From: an uncultured Prevotella sp.
Lineage (GTDB): Bacteria; Bacteroidota; Bacteroidia; Bacteroidales; Bacteroidaceae
Direction: 5' to 3'
Assembly: GCA_905234355.1 (NCBI GenBank)
Contig: CAJOHP010000003.1
Coordinates: 1 to 29,671, forward strand
Length of the DNA: 29,671 nt
How positions within the stretch are numbered: position 1 is the stretch's first letter; every line of letters starts with the position of its first letter. Made by a program: the position numbers and the translations under genes. Shown piece by piece: positions 1 through 8,028 of this stretch. The notes below the pieces were generated by a model, which was given only the letters and a program-made list of their open reading frames with translations, did no database searches and had not been told where the DNA came from.

Positions 1-315
1 CGAGGGTCGGACGAAACTCGGACGCAACCGTTTCATTTTCGACTCGTAGAGCAACTTCAGTCCTGCCAGCTCAGCCTCCATCTGCTCCTGAGCCGACAGT
101 CTGGAGTAGCTGCTGCGCATCTGCTTCAGCTTCTTCTCGTAGCTCTCGGCCATTTCCAGGCGGTGACGCTCGTCGAGGTAGGCCAGCTGCTGCTCCAGCT
201 GCATGCGCTCCTGAGTGCCTTCCTTGGCGTTCTCCATTCTCTTCTGAAGGAACTCACGCTCATTCCTGAAGAGTGCCTCGTTCAAAGCTTCCTCGTTCTG
301 GTATAAGACAAACAT
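1..315 (-). CDS. Partial coiled-coil protein, possibly phage tail tape-measure-like fragment
   Basis: A reading frame on the minus strand starts at ATG 315-313, directly preceded in frame by TAG TAA, and runs off the left edge after 105 codons. The product (beginning MFVLYQNEEALNEALFRN) is rich in E, K, Q, R and L with heptad spacing, so it is a long coiled coil without a signal peptide or obvious membrane segment. The style (KRMENAKEGTQERMQLEQQL, DERHRLEMAESYEKKLKQM) resembles coiled-coil stretches of Bacteroidetes phage tape-measure proteins, but that is recognition by style only. The tRNA-Arg gene about 235 bp away has its 3' end facing this ORF, which is where integrating elements insert, so a prophage or ICE edge is possible. 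The ORF may start inside a longer gene or be a remnant. The last residues before the edge (RLRPSFVRPS) break the heptad style and could mark an assembly junction. Confidence 0.45.
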   Translation of the reverse strand, partial: MFVLYQNEEALNEALFRNEREFLQKRMENAKEGTQERMQLEQQLAYLDERHRLEMAESYEKKLKQMRSSYSRLSAQEQMEAELAGLKLLYESKMKRLRPSFVRPS

Positions 316-366
316 TTACTACCATTCGAGTCTGTGAGCATGTAACGCCTCACTACAATGACAACA

Positions 367-405
367 AAAGACTGCAAATGATAACAAATGCAAAGTCTTT
401 TTTTT
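367..405 (+). terminator. Rho-independent terminator-like hairpin
   Basis: AAAGACT at 367-373 pairs with AGTCTTT at 394-400, with further inner pairing (GCA with TGC), and is followed by an eight-T run to 405. The T-run is on the plus strand, yet no plus-strand gene is visible to its left, so it may belong to something lost at the contig edge. Confidence 0.5.
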
Positions 406-518
406 ATAAGAGTCTACTTACAAACCAACCTCTTGATTTCCTTTAGCTTACGCTCTCCGAAAGCAATTCGCCTTTCAAAGCCTAAGCCTTTCTCCTTTCT
501 CCTTCACTCAAATATTGA

Positions 519-548
519 AAAAGAGAGACTTTGTTAAAGCCTCTCTTT
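519..548 (-). terminator. Intrinsic terminator of tRNA-Arg
   Basis: Read on the minus strand, AAAGAGAGGCTTT and AAAGTCTCTCTTT form a 13-bp stem with one G-T pair and a tiny loop, followed by T residues. It begins 2 nt after the tRNA 3' end, so it should end the tRNA transcript. Confidence 0.75.
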
Positions 549-549
549 G

Positions 550-623
550 TGATTCCGGCGGGATTCAAACCCACAACCTTCTGATCCGTAGTCAGATGCT
601 CTATTCAGTTGAGCTACGGAACC
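550..623 (-). tRNA. tRNA-Arg (anticodon ACG)
   Basis: The reverse complement folds as a full cloverleaf of 74 nt. The acceptor arm is GGTTCCG with CGGAATC plus discriminator A. The D arm is GCTC...GAGC. The anticodon stem TCTGA/TCAGA encloses loop CTACGGA, giving anticodon ACG (arginine, CGN codons after A-to-I editing). The T arm is GTGGG-TTTGAAT-CCCGC. CCA is not encoded, so it must be added post-transcriptionally. A TTTG-N20-TACCTTTG promoter lies upstream and a hairpin terminator lies immediately downstream, so the gene is transcribed alone. Its 3' end faces the partial coiled-coil ORF at the window edge. Confidence 0.95.
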
Positions 624-654
624 TCCTTGGCTCCTCATTTCTGATTTGCGGTTG

Positions 655-686
655 CAAAGGTACGGAGTTTTTTTGAACTGACCAAA
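655..686 (-). promoter_or_regulatory. Bacteroidetes-type promoter for tRNA-Arg
   Basis: On the minus strand a TTTG element (686-683) is followed after 20 nt by TACCTTTG (662-655). This matches the -33/-7 consensus of the Bacteroidetes primary sigma factor. It sits about 32 nt upstream of the mature tRNA 5' end. Confidence 0.8.
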
Positions 687-760
687 TGTTTTTGCTGTTT
701 TTTTTAGAAAAAGTTGATTTTTGTCTTGTTTTTGCCTCAGAAAGACATTTTCTTTATTCT

Positions 761-795
761 TTTGGGTTCATTTCGGGACCTATTTTGTATTTTTG
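761..795 (+). promoter_or_regulatory. Promoter of the GH25 lipoprotein gene
   Basis: A TTTG at 761-764 and TATTTTTG at 788-795 form a Bacteroidetes -33/-7 pair with slightly long spacing (23 nt). Transcription would begin near 800 and leave a 5' leader of about 110 nt. The leader contains a perfect hairpin TCCGTT-ACG-AACGGA at 822-836, flanked by further complementary pieces (TGTC/GACA and AACCA/TGGTT). Confidence 0.6.
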
Positions 796-910
796 CATCC
801 GTTAAAACCACCCCATATATGTCCGTTACGAACGGAGACATGGTTGGGATGCCCTCGCGTGAGAATGACATTGCGTAGTGGGTGTCGTTTTTTATAAAAT
901 AAGATAGGTG

Positions 911-2224
911 ATGACAATAGTATTTGTTATAGTAATATGTTTGTTGTGTAGCGCCTGTTCCTTCAGACAGGACATGCAGCAGTCTGAAGCCGTGACTGCC
1001 GACAGTGTAGTGAAGACTCCGCTGGCAGAGTGCGACACGTTGCTGACTCAGGCGCTCGCCTTGCGCATTAGAAAAGGCTTGGACTACTATCTGGAACGTC
1101 ACGACGAGTGTGACGAAGGCTACGACCTGGTGCTGCGTTATGCCCGTGGTGAGGGTGTCAAGCCTTCGTCCTATCTGCCTGACGGTGTGGTTCAGGTGTG
1201 CGCCGTGGGTCGCTGGCGCTGTATGCCCCGTTCGGGGCTGGGTGTAGCCACTGATGGTCTGGGACGCACGCTAATGACTTTTTTTGATGCTGACACGTTG
1301 GCAACAGGCGTGCGTGTCGACACGGCGGGCATCTATGCGGGGCATTTTGACCGTTATGGTCTGCCCGTAGGTCATGGGTTCTATCGTTCAGCCGATCACA
1401 GTCTCTACGACGGGCTCTGGTCAGGTGGCATGCGTCATGGCTTCGGCTTTATGGTCTCACCGCAGAAGGTGTCGGTAGGCCGCTGGCGCTACGACAAGCT
1501 CCTGGGTGAGCACATGCGCTATACGCCCGAGCGCATCTATGGTATCGACATAGCGCGCTATCAGCATGAGAAAAACGGCAAGAGCTACCCTATAGACTGG
1601 CGTCGCCTGCGCATTGCCGGCTTAGGGCACAGGGCCAGCGGCAACAGTGTGCTGGGGCGTGTGGACTATCCTGTGTCATTTGTGTATATAAAGAGTACGG
1701 AGGGTATCTCCATCAGGAATAAGTATTTTGTGTCCGACTATAACTCCAGTCGGGACCATGGCGTGGCAGTGGGGTGCTACCATTTTTTCTCCACTCGTCA
1801 GGATGCAGTGCTGCAGGCCAACTACTTTGTCAGCAACAGCCGTTTCCGTCGTGGAGACCTGCCTCCGATGCTCGATGTGGAGCCAAGCGACGCGATGATA
1901 GCTGCCATGGGCGGTTCTGAAGCGCTGTTTGCAGCCATGCGCCGTTGGTTGGCGTATGTGGAGCAGCATGTGGGCGTGCGTCCGGTGATATATGCCAGTC
2001 AGCGTTTTGTAGAGCAATATCTCTCGCAGGCTCCCGACCTGAAGAGCGACTATCCGTTGTGGGTGGCTCGCTACAGTGCCTATAAGCCCGACGCCCAGCT
2101 GACCTTCTGGCAGCTGAGTGCCGACGGCAGGGTGGAGGGCATACGCTCAGAGGTAGATATCAGTGTGTTCAATGGCTACCGTAGCCAGTGGGAGCAGTTT
2201 CTGCAGGAGGGCACAATCAAGTGA
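911..2224 (+). CDS. GH25 lysozyme-like lipoprotein with MORN-like repeats
   Basis: This is probably a cell-envelope muramidase (glycoside hydrolase family 25) that cleaves peptidoglycan. Of the two adjacent starts (GTG 908, ATG 911) ATG is preferred; the product is 437 aa. A short hydrophobic N-terminus ends in LLCSAC, a lipobox with Cys near residue 16, so the protein should be a lipoprotein. Residues about 140-200 contain MORN-like repeats (YAGHFDRYGLPVGHGFY; YDGLWSGGMRHGFGF). The GH25 domain spans about 210-430: GIDIARYQ, YIKSTEG, YHFF, PMLDVEP with the expected catalytic acids, FWQ, and a closing DISVFNG. A roughly 15-residue insertion lies between IDWRRL and the YIKSTEG strand. The gene stands alone with its own promoter, and rnpB follows. 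GH25 assignment is strong. Whether the enzyme acts on its own wall, in competition or in predation defence is not visible. Confidence 0.88.
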   Translation: MTIVFVIVICLLCSACSFRQDMQQSEAVTADSVVKTPLAECDTLLTQALALRIRKGLDYYLERHDECDEGYDLVLRYARGEGVKPSSYLPDGVVQVCAVGRWRCMPRSGLGVATDGLGRTLMTFFDADTLATGVRVDTAGIYAGHFDRYGLPVGHGFYRSADHSLYDGLWSGGMRHGFGFMVSPQKVSVGRWRYDKLLGEHMRYTPERIYGIDIARYQHEKNGKSYPIDWRRLRIAGLGHRASGNSVLGRVDYPVSFVYIKSTEGISIRNKYFVSDYNSSRDHGVAVGCYHFFSTRQDAVLQANYFVSNSRFRRGDLPPMLDVEPSDAMIAAMGGSEALFAAMRRWLAYVEQHVGVRPVIYASQRFVEQYLSQAPDLKSDYPLWVARYSAYKPDAQLTFWQLSADGRVEGIRSEVDISVFNGYRSQWEQFLQEGTIK

Positions 2225-2255
2225 ATAGCAAAATTATTGCTCAATTATTCTGCTG

Positions 2256-2279
2256 TTTGCCAAAAAAATGCTACCTTTG
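2256..2279 (+). promoter_or_regulatory. rnpB promoter
   Basis: TACCTTTG at 2272-2279 is a perfect -7 element just upstream of the mature RNase P RNA. The nearest TTTG (2256-2259) is too close for a standard -33 box, so the upstream element is degenerate. Confidence 0.6.
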
Positions 2280-2285
2280 TCGGCT

Positions 2286-2683
2286 GAAAGCACTGTTCCG
2301 GCCTGTCGCTGGCGGCACCTATGCCGTGAGAGGAAAGTCCGGGCAGCACAGGGCGCTCCACTTCCGAAAATAGAAGCAGTTGGCGACAGCTGGATATGAG
2401 AGAAGAGAAAGACCGCCCTCCTTCACTGGAGGGTAAGGGTGAGAAGGCGGTGTAAGAGACCACCAGCCGGCGGGTGATCGTCGGGCTGTCTCATCTGGAG
2501 GCTGCAAGTTCATGTAAACCGCCGTCTGAGGGTTGCCCGCCCGATGAATGGTGCAAACGATTCTGCGGCGGAGGGTAGAACGCTGGAGCCATGGGGTGAC
2601 TCATGGCGTAGATAAATGACAGGCGGCAGCAAGTACAGCGATGTAGGCTGCTACAGAACCCGGCTTACAGGGACAGTGCTTTC
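2286..2683 (+). ncRNA. rnpB: RNase P RNA component (bacterial type A)
   Basis: This is the catalytic RNA that removes 5' leaders from pre-tRNAs. The segment starting GAAAGCACTGT (2286-2296) pairs with ACAGTGCTTTC (2673-2683) to close helix P1. The hallmark conserved core GAGGAAAGTCCGGGC lies at about 2330-2344. The 3' part carries the universal ACAGAACCCGGCTTA signature at about 2653-2667. The length, about 398 nt, fits the bacterial type A class. A strong -7 promoter element ends 7 nt upstream, and a run of seven T residues follows the P1 closing strand (2684-2690) and probably ends transcription. Several apparent ORFs over this interval are meaningless. Confidence 0.96.
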
Positions 2684-2690
2684 TTTTTTT
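2684..2690 (+). terminator. T-run ending rnpB
   Basis: A TTTTTTT run immediately follows the 3' strand of the rnpB P1 helix, so P1 itself may serve as the terminator stem. Confidence 0.5.
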
Positions 2691-2771
2691 CTCCTTTCAT
2701 CGTTAGTAGGAGGAGAGATGTAGAGAGTCTAAAAACCGAGTAAGACTATAAGAGAACGTGTAGCAGTGAGT

Positions 2772-4094
2772 ATGAAAGACATCATACAGTTTCTTCAGGT
2801 CGGCATTTGGCGTGTTCCTACCCGCGGACTGTCGCCTCTGCGGCGCGTGGTCTATGAAGTGATAAAGGTGGTGTCGCTGGCAGTGCGTTTTTTCACTACC
2901 AAGCAAGTGCTCACGCAGGCCTCGGCCCTCACCTACAGCACGTTGCTGGCCATTGTGCCTATACTGGCCGTGGTCTTCGCCATCGCTCGTGGCTTTGGGT
3001 TTAATAGATATATAGAGGTGTGGTTTCGCGATGCGTTGTCGTCGCAGCCCCAGGTGGCCGATGTCATCATAGGTTTTGTCAACAGCTATCTTGTCCACAC
3101 GCAGAGCGGTGTGTTTCTCGGCGTGGGTCTTGTGTTTATGCTCTACACCGTGCTGATGCTGGTGAGCAACATAGAGCAGACGTTCAATGAGATATGGCAG
3201 GTGAAGAAGCAGCGCAGCATCTTTCGCACCTTCACAGACTATCTGGCCATGTTCTTCCTGTTCCCCATCCTCATCGTGGTGTCGTCAGGTCTCAGTATTT
3301 TCTTCGCCACGTTTGCCCGCTCCATGCCCGACTATCTGTTGTTGGGGCCTGTAGTGCGCAGCTTGCTGGCCCTGTCGCCCTATATCCTCATGTCGTGCCT
3401 GTTTGTATCCCTTTACGTCTTCATGCCCAATACGCATGTACGGGTGCGCAACGCCATCATTCCCGGCATGCTCGCCGGTGTGGCGATGCAGTGGCTGCAG
3501 TTCTTCTACATCCATTCGCAGATATGGATGACGGGCTACAACGCCATCTACGGGTCGTTTGCCGCTTTGCCGCTGTTTATGCTGTGGATGCAGATAAGCT
3601 GGACGATCTGCCTCTTTGGTGCCGAGCTGACCTATGTGTCGCAGAATCTCGACTATTACGACTATGGTGCTCGCACGAGCAATCTGAGCCACCGCTACCG
3701 CATGATGCTCTCAGCACTGCTCATGGGCCATGTCTGCCGGAGCTTTGCCGATGGCCGTCAGCCGTACACAGCCGACGAGCTGCGGCGTGCCACAGGGGTT
3801 CCCATACGCATAGTCAACGACCTGTTGTTCAAACTTATCGAAGCACGTTTGCTGGTGGAGATCTCTACAGACGAGAAGGGACAGCCGTCGCAGTTCATGC
3901 CTGCCGAGAGTCTGGACAACCTCAACGTGGGCGTGATGATTGACCGGCTGGAGTCGCAGGGCCAGTGGCAGATAGACTTGCCTGTGAGCGAATTGTTCGG
4001 CCCCGATGGTGCTTTGGCCTTAAGGATGCGCTCCGACTATCTGCGCCAGGCACGCTCACTTCGATTGGAAAACTTACCAAAACTTTTAGAATAA
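2772..4094 (+). CDS. YihY/BrkB (UPF0761) family inner-membrane protein with C-terminal winged-helix-like domain
   Basis: This is an integral membrane protein of the YihY/BrkB family. The family was once annotated as RNase BN, and its function remains unclear. ATG 2772 (MKDIIQFLQ) is preferred over GTG 2766; length is 440 aa. About six hydrophobic segments are visible between residues 50 and 300. The family hallmarks ALTYSTLLAIVPILAV, GYNAIYGSFAALPLFMLWM and GAELTYV are present. After residue about 305 the soluble C-terminus (YTADELRRATGVPIRIVNDLLFKLIEARLLVE) looks like a winged helix, a Bacteroidetes-type extension absent from E. coli YihY. The stop codon shares its last base with the ATG of the PL4 gene, so the two may be co-transcribed despite having no evident functional link. 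No promoter is obvious after rnpB. Confidence 0.88.
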   Translation: MKDIIQFLQVGIWRVPTRGLSPLRRVVYEVIKVVSLAVRFFTTKQVLTQASALTYSTLLAIVPILAVVFAIARGFGFNRYIEVWFRDALSSQPQVADVIIGFVNSYLVHTQSGVFLGVGLVFMLYTVLMLVSNIEQTFNEIWQVKKQRSIFRTFTDYLAMFFLFPILIVVSSGLSIFFATFARSMPDYLLLGPVVRSLLALSPYILMSCLFVSLYVFMPNTHVRVRNAIIPGMLAGVAMQWLQFFYIHSQIWMTGYNAIYGSFAALPLFMLWMQISWTICLFGAELTYVSQNLDYYDYGARTSNLSHRYRMMLSALLMGHVCRSFADGRQPYTADELRRATGVPIRIVNDLLFKLIEARLLVEISTDEKGQPSQFMPAESLDNLNVGVMIDRLESQGQWQIDLPVSELFGPDGALALRMRSDYLRQARSLRLENLPKLLE

Positions 4095-6019
4095 TGAAAA
4101 GATCATTTCCCGCTTTGATGCTTCTCAGCCTCAGCATGCCAGTGCAGGCCCAACAGGATGTGAGCATGACTCTCGATGGCATGACCACCACGATGAAAAA
4201 CGGCATGGTGGAGCTGACCATCAACGGCAATGGCCAGATAAGCAGTCTGAAGAGCAACGGGCTCAATGTGCTGGGGTCAAACACCGTCTACTTTGACTAT
4301 ACGGCCTCTGCATCGGGTCTGAAAGGTGAACCCCTGCGTCCCTCCAAGGCAGAGATTGTGCGTCAGACGGCTGATTATGCAGAAGTGCTCTACTCCAACA
4401 CCACAGCTGACCTGCAGTTTCAGCAAGGATTCATCGTGCGCAAGGGTGTGAAGGGCGTCTATATGTATGTCATAGCCAATGGCACGCCAAAGTCGTCGGG
4501 CATAAAGGTGCAGGAGGCACGTGTCTGTGCCAGGCTTGCTCCGGCCTACCTCAATGGATATGTGGACGACCAGATGCGCGGCCTGATACCCTCCAACAGC
4601 GAGATGGTTGAAGCTGAGAAGGAATCCAACACCATACAGGATGCCACCTACTATCTGGCAGACGGTTCGGTCTATACTAAGTATAACTGGGCACAGTATG
4701 TGGTGCGCGACAGCGTGCATGGCCTGATGAACACCAATGGCCTGCTCGGCGTGTGGAACATACACTGCTCTCCCGAGTGGTATCCCGGAGGCCCAATGAA
4801 GCAGGAACTCACGGTGCATGCCACCAGCAAGTCGCCCATAACCATACAGATGCTGCAAGGCGAGCACTTCGGCACCAATGCCGTGGCGTTTGCCAATGGT
4901 GAGCGTAAGCTCTACGGCCCATTCCTGCTCTACCTGAACTTCAATGCTGCCAAAGACCCCGAGCTGCTCATAGCCGATGCCAAGCAGATGGCGCACCAGC
5001 AGCAGGAGGAGTGGCCCTTCCAGTGGTTCGACAATGAGCTCTATCCGCTCGACAGGGCCACGGTATGCGGGCAGATAGACGTCACCACAGGGCAGCGTTG
5101 CGACTCTATTCAGGTGGTGCTGGCTCAACCAGGAGTCGGCCAGCTCTACGACCAGAACAAAGAGTATATGTTCTGGGCGCTCACAGACAAGCACGGGCGC
5201 TTTAAAATAAATAATGTACGCAAGGGGCAGTACACCCTGCATGCTTATGCCACTGCAGGCGATGTGACCGACGAGCTGCAGAAGACAGACATCAGCGTGG
5301 ATGGCAGCACCGTAGACTTGGGCACCATCGCGTGGACTCCGCTGTGCTATGAGCACCGGCTCTTCCTCATCGGGCAGAACAACCGCATGAGCGACGGGTT
5401 CAACCTGAGCGACCATCCGCGTGCCTATGGCTTGTGGGACAAGGTGCCCACCACGCTTACCTATACAGTGGGCACCAGTACTCCCGAGAAAGACTGGTAC
5501 TACGGTCAGGTGAGAAATGGCAACTGGTATGTGAAGTTTCAGAACAGCGAGTCGTTTGCAGGCAAGGCTCATCTCACCATCTCTGCAGCAGGTGTGGGCA
5601 ATTCGCCCCGTCTGACCATCTCTGTCAATGGCAAGTCGCTGGGCACCTGGTCGCCTTCGCCCAATGATGCTTCGGTGTATCGCAGCGCCGTCCTTGGCGG
5701 TCGGCACCATCTCTACACCGTGGACTTTCCTGCCTCCTACCTTAAGGAGGGCACTAACACCGTCACCCTTTCCATGCAGGGCATAGGCAAGAATGGCGGC
5801 ATACTCTACGACTGTCTGAAACTGGAGGCCGGCGAGCGTGTGCTGACTGCCGTCAAGCAGCCCGAAGGAGCAGAGACGGTGAGGGGACAGGTGAGCGTGT
5901 TCGCCGTTGATGGTAGTAGCAGGGGGGCATTTGCCACCATGGAGCAGGCACGCAAGGCATTGCCATCGGGACTCTATATCTACAAGCAAGGCCGCCGTAG
6001 CGGGAAATTTGTGAAGTAG
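4094..6019 (+). CDS. Rhamnogalacturonan endolyase, polysaccharide lyase family 4
   Basis: This is a secreted lyase predicted to cleave the rhamnose-galacturonate backbone of rhamnogalacturonan I in pectin by beta-elimination. The ATG at 4094 overlaps the yihY stop and begins a clean signal peptide (MKRSFPALMLLSLSMPVQAQ); length is 641 aa. Three family modules appear in order: a catalytic beta-sandwich (about 25-350), a fibronectin/carboxypeptidase-regulatory-like domain (about 365-450, with DKHGRFKINNVRKGQYTL), and a carbohydrate-binding-like beta-sandwich (about 460-605). K196 (VYTKYNW) and H257 (GEHFG) fit the Lys/His catalytic pair of fungal RGL4 in spacing, which is inference. The C-terminus (residues about 605-641, GQVSVFAVDG ... 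LPSGLYIYKQ ... KFVK) resembles a type A sorting domain of the type IX secretion system. No SusC/SusD pair or other pectinase adjoins it. Confidence 0.88.
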   Translation: MKRSFPALMLLSLSMPVQAQQDVSMTLDGMTTTMKNGMVELTINGNGQISSLKSNGLNVLGSNTVYFDYTASASGLKGEPLRPSKAEIVRQTADYAEVLYSNTTADLQFQQGFIVRKGVKGVYMYVIANGTPKSSGIKVQEARVCARLAPAYLNGYVDDQMRGLIPSNSEMVEAEKESNTIQDATYYLADGSVYTKYNWAQYVVRDSVHGLMNTNGLLGVWNIHCSPEWYPGGPMKQELTVHATSKSPITIQMLQGEHFGTNAVAFANGERKLYGPFLLYLNFNAAKDPELLIADAKQMAHQQQEEWPFQWFDNELYPLDRATVCGQIDVTTGQRCDSIQVVLAQPGVGQLYDQNKEYMFWALTDKHGRFKINNVRKGQYTLHAYATAGDVTDELQKTDISVDGSTVDLGTIAWTPLCYEHRLFLIGQNNRMSDGFNLSDHPRAYGLWDKVPTTLTYTVGTSTPEKDWYYGQVRNGNWYVKFQNSESFAGKAHLTISAAGVGNSPRLTISVNGKSLGTWSPSPNDASVYRSAVLGGRHHLYTVDFPASYLKEGTNTVTLSMQGIGKNGGILYDCLKLEAGERVLTAVKQPEGAETVRGQVSVFAVDGSSRGAFATMEQARKALPSGLYIYKQGRRSGKFVK

Positions 6020-6052
6020 TGGCGAGTCGGGTAATTAAAATATGCTAAAAAG

Positions 6053-6083
6053 TTGCTGAGCAGAGAATTAATTCGTACTTTTG
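6053..6083 (+). promoter_or_regulatory. Promoter of mutAB
   Basis: TTG at 6053-6055, a 20-nt spacer and TACTTTTG at 6076-6083 closely match the Bacteroidetes consensus. The leader to the mutA ATG is about 65 nt. Confidence 0.8.
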
Positions 6084-6151
6084 TATCTCCTTATGCTATG
6101 CCCTGAAAAGTGGTAAGCACTTATTGAAACTTATAATATAATTACACACTT

Positions 6152-8026
6152 ATGTCAAACAAAAAAGAAAAACTCTTCACCGAGTTTACCGCCCCTACCA
6201 CGCAAGAGTGGTTGGACAAGATTCAGGTAGACTTGAAAGGTGCCGACTTCCAGAAGCGCCTTGTGTGGAGGACCAATGAAGGTTTTAACGTGCAGCCCTT
6301 CTACCGTCGCGAGGATTTGGCCGACCTGAAGGCTGTCGACTCCCTGCCCGGTGAGTTTCCTTACGTGAGAGGAAACAAGACGGACAACAATCTCTGGTAT
6401 GTGCGCCAGGATATTGTTGTCGACGATGCCAAGGCTGCCAACGAGAAGGCGCTCGACGTCCTCAACAAGGGAGTCGACTCACTGGGCTTCAAGCTCAGAG
6501 GCAGCGATGTGTCAAAGGAGTTTGTCGCTACGCTGCTTGACGGCATTCTGCCACAGTACGTGGAACTGAATTTCCAGACCTGCCAGCGCCATAGCGTCGA
6601 GCTGGCCCAGCTGCTGGTAAGCTACTTCCGCGAGAAGGGCTATCCTCTGGCCGAGCTGAAAGGCAGCATCAACTTCGATCCCATAGGCAAGATGCTGTGC
6701 AAGGGCAAGAATGTGAGCGCTGTGCTCGCAGAGGCCAAACCCCTCATTGATGCCTTGAAGGAACTGCCGGGCTATCGCTGCATCAGCGTGAACAGTGCGC
6801 AACTCAACAATGCCGGTGCCTACATCTATCAGGAACTGGGCTATGCCCTGGCTTGGGGAGCCGAGTACCTGCAGCAACTCACCGATGCCGGTGTCAGTGC
6901 ATGCGAGGCAGCCAAGCGCATCAAGTTCAATATGGGCGTCTCGGAGAATTATTTCATGGAGATAGCCAAGTTCCGCGCCGCACGCATGCTCTGGGCACAG
7001 ATAGTGCGTCAGTTCGTGGGCGACGATGCCTTGAACTGTTCCTGCTCGCAGATGCATGTATGTGCCTATACGTCAGAGTATAACCAGACGCTGTTCGACT
7101 CCTACGTCAACCTGCTGCGCTCGCAGACCGAGACCATGTCGGCCGCTCTGGCCAACGTCGAGAGTATCGTCGTCACTCCGTTTGACAAGCCTTACGAGCA
7201 GCCGTCCGAGTTTGCCGAGCGCATCGCCCGCAATCAGCAGCTGCTGCTGAAGGAGGAGGCCCATTTCGACAAGCTCGTCGATGTGGCTGGCGGGTCTTAC
7301 ACCATCGAGCACCTCACCGACGCCCTGGCTAAGGAGGGCTGGAAGTTGTTCCTCGCCGTCGAAGAGGCCGGCGGTTTTCTCAGCGAGACTCAGAATGGCA
7401 ACATCGCCAATGCCATCAACACCTCCAACGACAAGCGTCACGCAGCAGCAGCCACACGCCGTGAGTTCATCCTGGGTACCAATCAATTCCCCAACTTCAC
7501 AGAGACGAGCGAAGGAAAGCAGCCCCTGAGTGCTGTGTGCTGCTGTCCTACAGCGGCCGATGCTGCATGCGAGGCCGAGCTGCCCCGTCTGAACAAGGAG
7601 CGTCTGGCCAGCGAGTTTGAGACCTTGCGCCTCTCCACCGAGAAAGCAGCAAAACAGCCTGTGGCCTTCATGCTCACCATCGGCAACCTCGCCATGCGTC
7701 AGGCTCGTGCACAATTCTCGTGCAACTTCCTGGCTGCGGCCGGCTACAAGGTTGTGGACAACCTCGGATTCAAGACCGTAGAGGAAGGCGTCGACGCCGC
7801 GCTTGAGGCTAACGCCGATATCGTGGTCATCTGCTCTTCCGACGATGAGTATGCAGAGTATGCCGTCCCCGCTTTCAACTATCTCGACGGTCGTGCTCTC
7901 TTCATTGTCGCCGGTGCTCCCGCCTGCATGGAAGACTTGAAGGCAGCCGGTATAGAGAATTTCATTCACGTTAAGTCTAATCAGCTCGAAACGCTCAAGG
8001 CGTATAATGCTAAACTCGGAATCTAA
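6152..8026 (+). CDS. mutA: Methylmalonyl-CoA mutase small (beta) subunit
   Basis: This is the non-catalytic partner in the heterodimeric adenosylcobalamin-dependent mutase that interconverts succinyl-CoA and methylmalonyl-CoA in propionate formation. It has 624 aa, the usual length. The N-terminal TIM-barrel-like domain shows family motifs (TQEWLDKIQVDLKG, RAARMLWAQIVRQF, DVAGGSYTIEHLTDALA). The C-terminal flavodoxin-like fold (about residues 500-624) lacks the cobalamin-ligating DxHxxG, as expected for MutA: where MutB has QDGHDRG, this protein reads QARAQFSCNFLAAAGY. Only two bases separate its stop from the mutB ATG, so the pair is an operon and probably translationally coupled. Transcription should start at the promoter near 6083. 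Confidence 0.95.
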   Translation: MSNKKEKLFTEFTAPTTQEWLDKIQVDLKGADFQKRLVWRTNEGFNVQPFYRREDLADLKAVDSLPGEFPYVRGNKTDNNLWYVRQDIVVDDAKAANEKALDVLNKGVDSLGFKLRGSDVSKEFVATLLDGILPQYVELNFQTCQRHSVELAQLLVSYFREKGYPLAELKGSINFDPIGKMLCKGKNVSAVLAEAKPLIDALKELPGYRCISVNSAQLNNAGAYIYQELGYALAWGAEYLQQLTDAGVSACEAAKRIKFNMGVSENYFMEIAKFRAARMLWAQIVRQFVGDDALNCSCSQMHVCAYTSEYNQTLFDSYVNLLRSQTETMSAALANVESIVVTPFDKPYEQPSEFAERIARNQQLLLKEEAHFDKLVDVAGGSYTIEHLTDALAKEGWKLFLAVEEAGGFLSETQNGNIANAINTSNDKRHAAAATRREFILGTNQFPNFTETSEGKQPLSAVCCCPTAADAACEAELPRLNKERLASEFETLRLSTEKAAKQPVAFMLTIGNLAMRQARAQFSCNFLAAAGYKVVDNLGFKTVEEGVDAALEANADIVVICSSDDEYAEYAVPAFNYLDGRALFIVAGAPACMEDLKAAGIENFIHVKSNQLETLKAYNAKLGI

Positions 8027-8028
8027 TT

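Noticed and set aside
2188..2513. Short ORFs on both strands between the GH25 gene and yihY
   Set aside because: They lie over RNase P RNA, whose conserved core and P1 helix explain the sequence.
3194..3943. Overlapping plus-strand frame of 249 codons inside yihY
   Set aside because: It is an alternative frame in a gene with clear YihY motifs; composition is His/Cys/Arg-rich and unlike any family.
4277..5989. Long minus-strand open frame (570 codons) opposite the PL4 gene
   Set aside because: The plus-strand frame has a signal peptide and recognisable PL4 motifs. The antisense frame has low-complexity His/Val/Leu-rich composition and no family signature, a common by-product of GC-rich codon bias.
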